Below, in pieces: positions 58,010-64,000 of a DNA stretch of 64,000 nucleotides. The stretch comes from Linnemannia hyalina (Eukaryota > Mortierellomycota > Mortierellomycetes > Mortierellales > Mortierellaceae). Below the pieces are notes generated by a model. It made no database searches. It saw only the letters and a list, made by a program, of their open reading frames with translations, and had not been told where the DNA came from. Position 1 is the stretch's first letter, and each line of letters opens with the position of its first letter. The position numbers were made by a program, and so were the translations under genes. The stretch covers positions 1,426,001-1,490,000 of the forward strand of contig JAHRHY010000002.1 in NCBI GenBank assembly GCA_019671135.1, in the 5' to 3' direction.

Positions 58010-60385
58010 AACAAAGTATCAGAATTCTCCTCTGTTAGTTGCATACAGTGAGAGCATGACAAAGAGGGAACGTGTGCGAGCATTGCGAGATTGTATGTAT
58101 GTTCACAACACACTTCTTGGTGGTGGTAACGCGTGTCTGTGGCTCATTTCTCATGGCGGATATTGTTACTTCTTGCGTTGCTACATTTGTCTTCGCCAAT
58201 CTTCCAGTAAAGAAACACAGAAGGAGAGAGGGATAGGGCGGAAGGAGAAGTGACACTGTGTGCAGACGGCAAGACGGTCAAGATGCTTAGGGGAACAAAA
58301 AAGTTTAAGAGATATCTGGAGGTTTCAAGGCTCAGGCTGCATGCTGCCCACTTCCTATCATACCACCTCTCTATCTCTCCTCCCTCTCACCTCCATTCTC
58401 ATTATTGTCAACTTCCCTTTCCCCACCTCCATCCCTCTCTTCGAAAAGGTTTCATTCAACTCAGAACTTTCTAATGCCAATTCCCAGGGGAACCCAAACC
58501 ATAAGTCACGTCAACAGACAAGAACAAAGAAAATGAATCAGAGAGAAAAAGGGATGTAGCGCCCGCAAGGTACCTGCCTGTTTGGGTTAGTCGGGCGACC
58601 ATGTCGTGCTTTCCTTTGTTTTTCTTTAGGCCCTTTTTTTTTTTGCTCGACCCCATTTTGGTATTATACCCTTCCTCTCTCCTTTTCTCCCCTGAACTGA
58701 AAATAATTGTACACCGAGGGAGTACCTGTCTTGCACACTCACATTCTTTGATTGCCAAGAGAGGGAGCCGTCATTTGTTTACCGGGAGACGGTAATTTAC
58801 ATGGAAAAGGACACTAACGGGTACGATGGGAAAAACCGAGGAGGTAAACAAATGAACCAGTCATGTGTATAGTTAGTTGGGGTTGAAGGGAATGCAATTT
58901 TTTTTTCTATTTTGCACCCTTGCATGGGATATGGTTTGCAGTCAATCCGTTTGTTTTTGTTGTGGGCTTTTTTACGCAGGGTGAAAATGGTCAAAGTGTT
59001 ATCATGAAAAGAAAGTTGATTGCCAGAAAAGACGGAGGTATTGAATAACAAAAGAGAACTCAATCCCTCTCCCTTGTTCAAAGGAAACTAAGGAATGGGC
59101 TCTCGCACCCACCAAGTGTGGACTGATGGGGTGATTGAGTGTCTTAGTCCCTTTGTCTCTCGAGTCGAGTGATAAATCAACAGACTGAGACCAAGAAAGT
59201 AGCGAAACTTTAATATTACACGCGCAGATACATGAAGTGGTCCAAGGCCAGGCACCATTCACAGAATGAAAGAAAAGCAAAAAATAGTGTTCTGCAACCC
59301 TCATTGGCTGTCGAATGCGTTATTGCCTTACGCAGGGCGTCATGCCTCTCTCTTTTCCCTTCCCTTCAATCCCCTTCAACTTAGGAAAGTAGAGTTAGGG
59401 GGTAAACTTTTAGTCTCTTTTTTTTTATCGCTGTTTTGTTTTTGATGTCAGGGTCCAAGGAAGTGATATCTTGCCCTTTTGCTTTGTCCTTGTTGCCTTT
59501 GTTTCTTGTTATATCTTTGAATATCCCCATTCGCTCACTCTTCTTACTTGCTCACGTTCACAAACTTGCAACCAATGCAAGATGACAAGGGAGAGTAAGG
59601 CATCATGGCACTTCTCCTCGATCATCAACAGCATCATTCAGCTCACATTTTCTTCGCTCTAAATTTGTGATGTGGTTAAGTATCTCTGCCTTGGTACCTC
59701 CCTACCCTCTCTTTCACAGATGCCGAGCAGGCAATGAGAGTGGGAAAAAATCAAATTGTGGTTACCAAGGAAACTCAACCTTCACCTCTTCCTTCCCCGT
59801 CTTGCATTCTAAAAAAGAAAGTGCGTGAAAATGTGCCTAATGCGCGCCTACTTTTCTTCTGTGTACAACACATCTCACATCTGTACACCTCGTCTCTCTC
59901 GCCTATTTCTGAAGGTCGCCAATGGTGTCGATTTGCTTGCTCCTGCTCCTGCTGACAAAGAAGTAGAGTTCTGCAGGGTTCAACAGGATCCACTAGCAGA
60001 ACCCCCATCCCCTCAATTCTTGCTCTCGTGATCTTGGTGGTTAGGTACCTACCCAGAACTACATCTCATCCCCACCTTGTCTCGTTTTCAAAGATCTAGG
60101 GTAGAGACAAATCTTTTGTCTAGGACAGAGAGAGTGTAACTATTTTTTCCCATAATGGCATACAAAGTAGCTACTATCTGACTGGTTAACTGTCCAAAGT
60201 CATGCAGGTCAGGGCCAAGTCAGGGTCAGGGTCAGGTCAGGGCGTAGTGTAGCCCATTTTTGAAGTTTTCCCGCTAACTCTCTCTATCCCTCTCCATCTC
60301 CCCATCTCTCCTCTTTCGCAAATAAAAACAAAACAAATGGCAACGGTAAACGGTAGTAAAATCAAATGATTGTGGGTCTAAAAAC

Positions 60386-60394
60386 ATCATCATC

Positions 60395-60441
<47 letters not shown>
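60386..60441. repeat. CAA (with CAT) trinucleotide microsatellite
   Basis: Three or more CAT then about 16 uninterrupted CAA units. Confidence 0.9.
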
Positions 60442-60779
60442 AAAACAATGGCGAGAGAGGAATTTGGATGGATAGTAAGAAGAGGAGGAGAATGCGTTGG
60501 GGCAGGGATGACAAAAAAAGTCGCACGCTCGAGTCGCTCTTTAGCGCTGTTGATGTGAGAGAGAGGCGCAAGCGAGAGAATAAGAATGGATGAGGTCCAT
60601 GCCATTGCTGTCAGTGCTCCAATGCTCAATGCAATATATTTTTATTGTTTTCGTAAAGAGTCGACGTTTGTTGTGGGCTGTTTCCTTGGGTGAGTAGGTG
60701 TACTGTTTTGTTTTTTCCCTTGACCTTACCGTGAGAAACTGTATAAACGAAAAAGTGAGTATGAGGGAGAAGCGACAGA

Positions 60780-60808
60780 CCCCCCCCCCCCCCCCCCCCC
60801 CCCCCCCC
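60780..60808. repeat. Poly-C tract of 29 bases
   Basis: An uninterrupted run of 29 C, unusually long for a GC homopolymer; its exact length in the assembly is doubtful. Confidence 0.85.
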
Positions 60809-62190
60809 GATGAGAAAGCGAGGAAGCATCAAAATTAGGCAAAGGGAGAGGAGAGAGTGTATGGACAAGCAAGCGATATCCATGGATCTACAATGAATTA
60901 ATAAAAAAAAAAATGCGCGAAAATAGGTACGAAAGAGAACCTCATTTTCTTGGGCTCCCGTAGTCTGTTTGTACTAATGGCACTCAAGTAAAGATCCAAA
61001 CTAGCTTATACATCTGCAAGATCGTGAGCGCAGGGTGGCTACAATGATTCTCTTCAATGAAAAAAGATGGGGTTGAGCGAGTCGCGACGAGTAATTGGGG
61101 AGGATCTTGACAATCAACTAGCGAAATGAGATCCAAAGTAATAGATCATGAACCCTCCCTTGTCACGGCGCGGCGCTCGCATCCAATCAAAGGTGGTATG
61201 TAAATGGGCACGCGGTAACTCTACGAGCATGCATGCACTCCTTCCCTCATTGCCATCATCACCCCTCACCATAACCACCATACAGCATCCATCTGATATG
61301 CCATGCTGGACACAATGGGGGGTGAGTAAAAAAGAGAAAGGCGGAGTTAAGAGTCGACATAGGCAGTACTTCAGGGGCACGGCGAGCAAAATACATGGCC
61401 TGCATGCAAGCAGAAATGTGATCGACTAAAGGGGGGTCTCCAATGACGCCTTTTCGATTTTACAATTGAGACCATGCAGACAGGGCAGGGCAGGACAGGC
61501 AAAGTACCCAGTAGATACGTTGTCCACTTTCAGCCCTTTCCTTTGCTCCCTTTACTGCCCTGATGGAAAAGAGGAGCAAAGGTTGAGATAAACAGACAAT
61601 GTCTCATAGGCAATGAGTCTGGGCTGAAGGGAACACATTGTTGTGCATGACCATCAGCAGTGGATAAACCACCTGGTACCTATTTCATTTTTGTCCGCTA
61701 ATAGAAAATGTTGGTCCAAACATTTTCCCACCCTAGCAAGCGCAATGCATGTATTGTTTCGTTGGTTCGCTTTATCACTTTCCCACTTTGAGTACGGAAG
61801 CACCCTCTTCTTGGTCCCGTTGACTTCACTTGTCCATTGGAGAGCATGTGTGTGTCGCTTCATTTCATTTTGTATATCTTTTTTTTTGGGCTGTCCTAGA
61901 AGGCATCACGTCGAAGAATGCAAAAACATGAATGAAGAAAAGTAATGGTTACGTTTATTTGAATATAGTTAAAGTAGCCGAACCTATGGGCGCGTTACTG
62001 TAGTAGAACGGCATCCAATGCCAGTAAGGTTTCATCCATGAGTTCCAGAGGGCAGCATCCATGAATGATAGACGGACGGCACCCAATATGGGAAAGATAT
62101 CTTTACTTGGTAATTTGCACAACTAGGAGCGGTGCCAGTTTTTGGGATCACGCGATGTTATCTCTTCTGTCTTCTTCCTCGACCATCCAT

Positions 62191-62887
62191 TCAAGAACCG
62201 CCTTTGTACAAATGACAGCTTTTGGCACTACCAAAGTTGCCAGTAATAACATTTGTCCTACACTCCGCCACCAAACTTGTTATACACCGCCTGAGCAGTG
62301 TTCAGCCCACCCTGGGCATAAACAACGCTGCCGCACCTGACGTGAACGCCGTTGAGGTTGAGGGCTCTAAAATGGTACTTATCGCACTGTTGGAGCCAAT
62401 CCATGCGCTTTTGATCCCCACTCCAGCCGTGCAGTAGCGGAATCGGTCGCCTTGGACTTTCCACTACCCAGAGACATATTGACAACGGACGTGCTGCGAC
62501 ATCCAAACGAGAACCCAAGTGGCAGGGGGTTCAGTTGCGAAACATAGGCGTCCACAGCAGCATCTTGTTCGATATACGCAACATCAGGGCCAGCCTGGAT
62601 AGCCTTGAGGGATGTGGCACCGAGGGTGGCGTAAAATCCAAGAGTGCAAAAGAAAACTCACGATAGATAGTGGGGACAGGTCCACCATTACGACCGTTAT
62701 GGTTCTTGGCAAGGACGTCGAATTTAGCCTTGAAGGTGGTGGCGGTGGCTTCAGAACCGCTGGGTGAGAGGGTGTGCATGTTTTCGTTGAGAACGATGAT
62801 GTAAGAGTCGGGGATGATCTTCCGGTTGGCAGCGGGGGCGGTCAGGGGGGCGGCTTGGACGACTGCGACCAAAGTGAAGCAAACAGT
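62191..62887 (-). pseudogene. Deleted relic of a subtilase gene
   Basis: On the minus strand the remains begin with VAVVQAAP (end of a signal peptide, but the start codon is lost) and a propeptide piece (DSYIIVL, LAKNHNGRN). A frameshift follows near 62650, then SLKAIQAGPDVAYIEQDA in the next frame. Sequence then jumps directly to STSVVNMSLGSGKSKA, so about 120 residues with the catalytic Asp and His are deleted. After a second jump come SAWIGSNSA, a damaged serine region and AQGGLNTAQAVYN, then ITGNFG near the end with a TGA at 62191. The SWIGSN and AQAVYN forms match the partial subtilase at the window edge better than subtilases 1 and 2, so the relic belongs to that branch. Confidence 0.8.
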
Positions 62888-63554
62888 GGCATGGACCTCT
62901 ACTCTCCAATTTGTTCTATCGCTTGTTTATTTGTTTGTCTGTGAAAGAACGTGTTTGTTGATTATATTTCTCTTGTCCTTCTTGCGAGAAAACAAAAAAA
63001 TAAGAGTATTTTTGCTCGTGAGAGAATAAGGAAGCAAGACACTTCTCTTTCTCTCGTCGACGCCCCCTCTTTTTGGTATTTCTTCATTCTAACTTTTGTA
63101 TTGAGAGATGGTGGGTAAACATAACAAGGTGTGGCAATGCCGGTGATGTGATGAGGAGGGTGATGGGACGTTGAGTGGCGCTGCCCAGCAGTCGCGTTGT
63201 AATGTTTTCTCGTTAGAGTAGTGTTTTCTTTAGAGTAGTCGTACGAACTGAACCACAAGGGAAGACACCCCCAAAGCAAGGAGGCGCTCATTCTTCTCAC
63301 ACACCAAATCTCTTCTCATGCATACCAAACACAGATCTTTCTCACATGCAGAAGTCTAACAAGAATGCGAACAATAGGCGTGTGTACAAAGAAGAGAATG
63401 TCTGCTTTAATTGGAACGGGAGTATCAATCAACTAGAAGTTTTTTTTTGTTGGTGATAGAAAAAAAAAGGGCCCAATGTCCTGCATGGGGTCACAAAGAA
63501 GAAGAACAGAAAAGGTGAACCTGTCACTAAATATTCTTCCGCCCCCATACATAT
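62888..63554. other. Intergenic between the subtilase relic and the edge subtilase
   Basis: No gene is recognised. The region is the 5' flank of the relic and the 3' flank of the partial subtilase. Confidence 0.5.
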
Positions 63555-64000
63555 TTAGGGGCCACCGTTGTAGACCAAGCAGTCGGCGGCACCTCCCAGG
63601 TTACCAGTAATAACACCGGTAGTGCAGTGGGTCGACAAGGCGTTGTACACGGCCTGGGCAGTGTTCAATCCACCCTGGGCGGCGAACAGAGCAGCAGCAC
63701 CGGTAACGAAAGCAGTCGAAATGGACGTGCCAGAGACGGTGTTGGTCGCAGTGTTAGATCCGATCCACGTCGACTTGATGTTCACACCAGGGGCAAAGAT
63801 CTCGACACAAGGGCCAACCGAGGAGAAAGAGGCGATATTGTCGTTGGAATCAGTGGAAGCGACCGTGTAGACGTTGGGTGCACCGCCGGGGGAGCCCGTG
63901 CAGGCATTAGAGGCAGATGCGCCGGCAGCAGCGAACAGGGGGGCGTTCTTGGCGTACAGACGTTGGGCGGCGGCGTTGATGGCTGTAGAGGTGCCACCGC
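63555..64000 (-). CDS. Subtilase 3, partial (C-terminal part, runs off the window)
   Basis: The frame ends in TAA at 63555 and is open to the window edge, giving about 148 C-terminal residues of an S8 peptidase. The catalytic Ser block reads GTSISTAF instead of GTSMATP; the Ser itself is kept. At the oxyanion-hole position, where subtilases 1 and 2 have AAAGN or VAAGN, this copy has AAAGA, so the stabilising Asn appears to be missing. The SWIG motif is kept as TWIG, and two extra Cys occur near the end (THCTTG and ADCLVY). It is either a diverged protease with altered activity or a non-catalytic paralogue. The Asp and His regions lie outside the window and cannot be judged. Confidence 0.85.
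   Translation of the reverse strand, partial: GGTSTAINAAAQRLYAKNAPLFAAAGASASNACTGSPGGAPNVYTVASTDSNDNIASFSSVGPCVEIFAPGVNIKSTWIGSNTATNTVSGTSISTAFVTGAAALFAAQGGLNTAQAVYNALSTHCTTGVITGNLGGAADCLVYNGGP

Larger units (their letters stand above)
55984..62190. other. Long stretch without a recognised gene
   Basis: About 6.2 kb between subtilase 2 and the subtilase relic. It holds a CAA microsatellite and a 29-C run (listed separately), a GGTCAGGGTCA repeat near 60208-60243 and one 232-codon frame (listed separately with low confidence). I see no other credible gene on either strand. Confidence 0.45.

Noticed and set aside
1..64000. tRNA, rRNA and snRNA genes
   Set aside because: I looked for B-box-like GGTTCGA stretches and other RNA signatures on both strands. 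The few hits lie inside coding sequence or lack a matching cloverleaf.

Overview
The window is fungal nuclear DNA. Most genes are split by short introns (about 50-150 nt) with GT..AG borders, several promoters carry TATA boxes, and the protein families are fungal (proteinase K-like subtilases, a siderophore-type MFS carrier, an AIM19-like mitochondrial protein, a NACHT-WD40 protein). A full-length Integrator subunit 2 gene, dense F-box copies and a NACHT-pentapeptide-WD40 protein point to an early-diverging fungus. A Mortierella-type soil fungus (Mortierellomycota) is my best inference; no rRNA or other marker gene is present to prove it. All multi-exon models below were assembled by eye from reading frame, splice sites and paralogue comparison.

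Layout. 0-0.8 kb: a small secreted cysteine-containing protein. 2.5-7.8 kb: two tandem FAD-dependent monooxygenase genes on the minus strand. 9.3-11.7 kb: a Ser-rich protein of unknown role. 13.3-17.8 kb: Integrator subunit 2 (eight exons). 18-22 kb: a housekeeping block of 1-Cys/2-Cys peroxiredoxin 5 type, a nucleolar C1orf131/Faf1-like protein and an AIM19-like protein. 22.4-26.4 kb: a broken DHA2 transporter copy beside a third monooxygenase. 27.5-31.2 kb: a STAND-type NACHT-pentapeptide-WD40 protein, convergent with an intact 14-TM DHA2 exporter (32-33.8 kb). 33.8-38.1 kb: gene-poor, with simple repeats, a 12-bp minisatellite and a MITE-like inverted repeat. 38.2-40.1 kb: a siderophore-iron-type MFS transporter. 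41-46 kb: a decayed region with one frame-broken gene, another MITE-like element, a 63-bp tandem repeat and an array of damaged F-box genes. 46-47.6 kb: a gamma-glutamylcyclotransferase-like gene. 48-64 kb: four subtilase copies on the same strand (two intact, one deleted relic, one running off the window) separated by long stretches where I see no gene.

Functional reading. The three monooxygenases and the two DHA2 carriers (one intact, one relic) look like an expanded oxidation-plus-export set, and the subtilases with the small secreted protein form a secreted set. The INTS2 gene is the most informative single gene, because Integrator is absent from the well-studied Dikarya. The duplicated families (monooxygenase, DHA2, F-box, subtilase) each show both intact and dying copies, so the window is a good record of recent gene birth and death.
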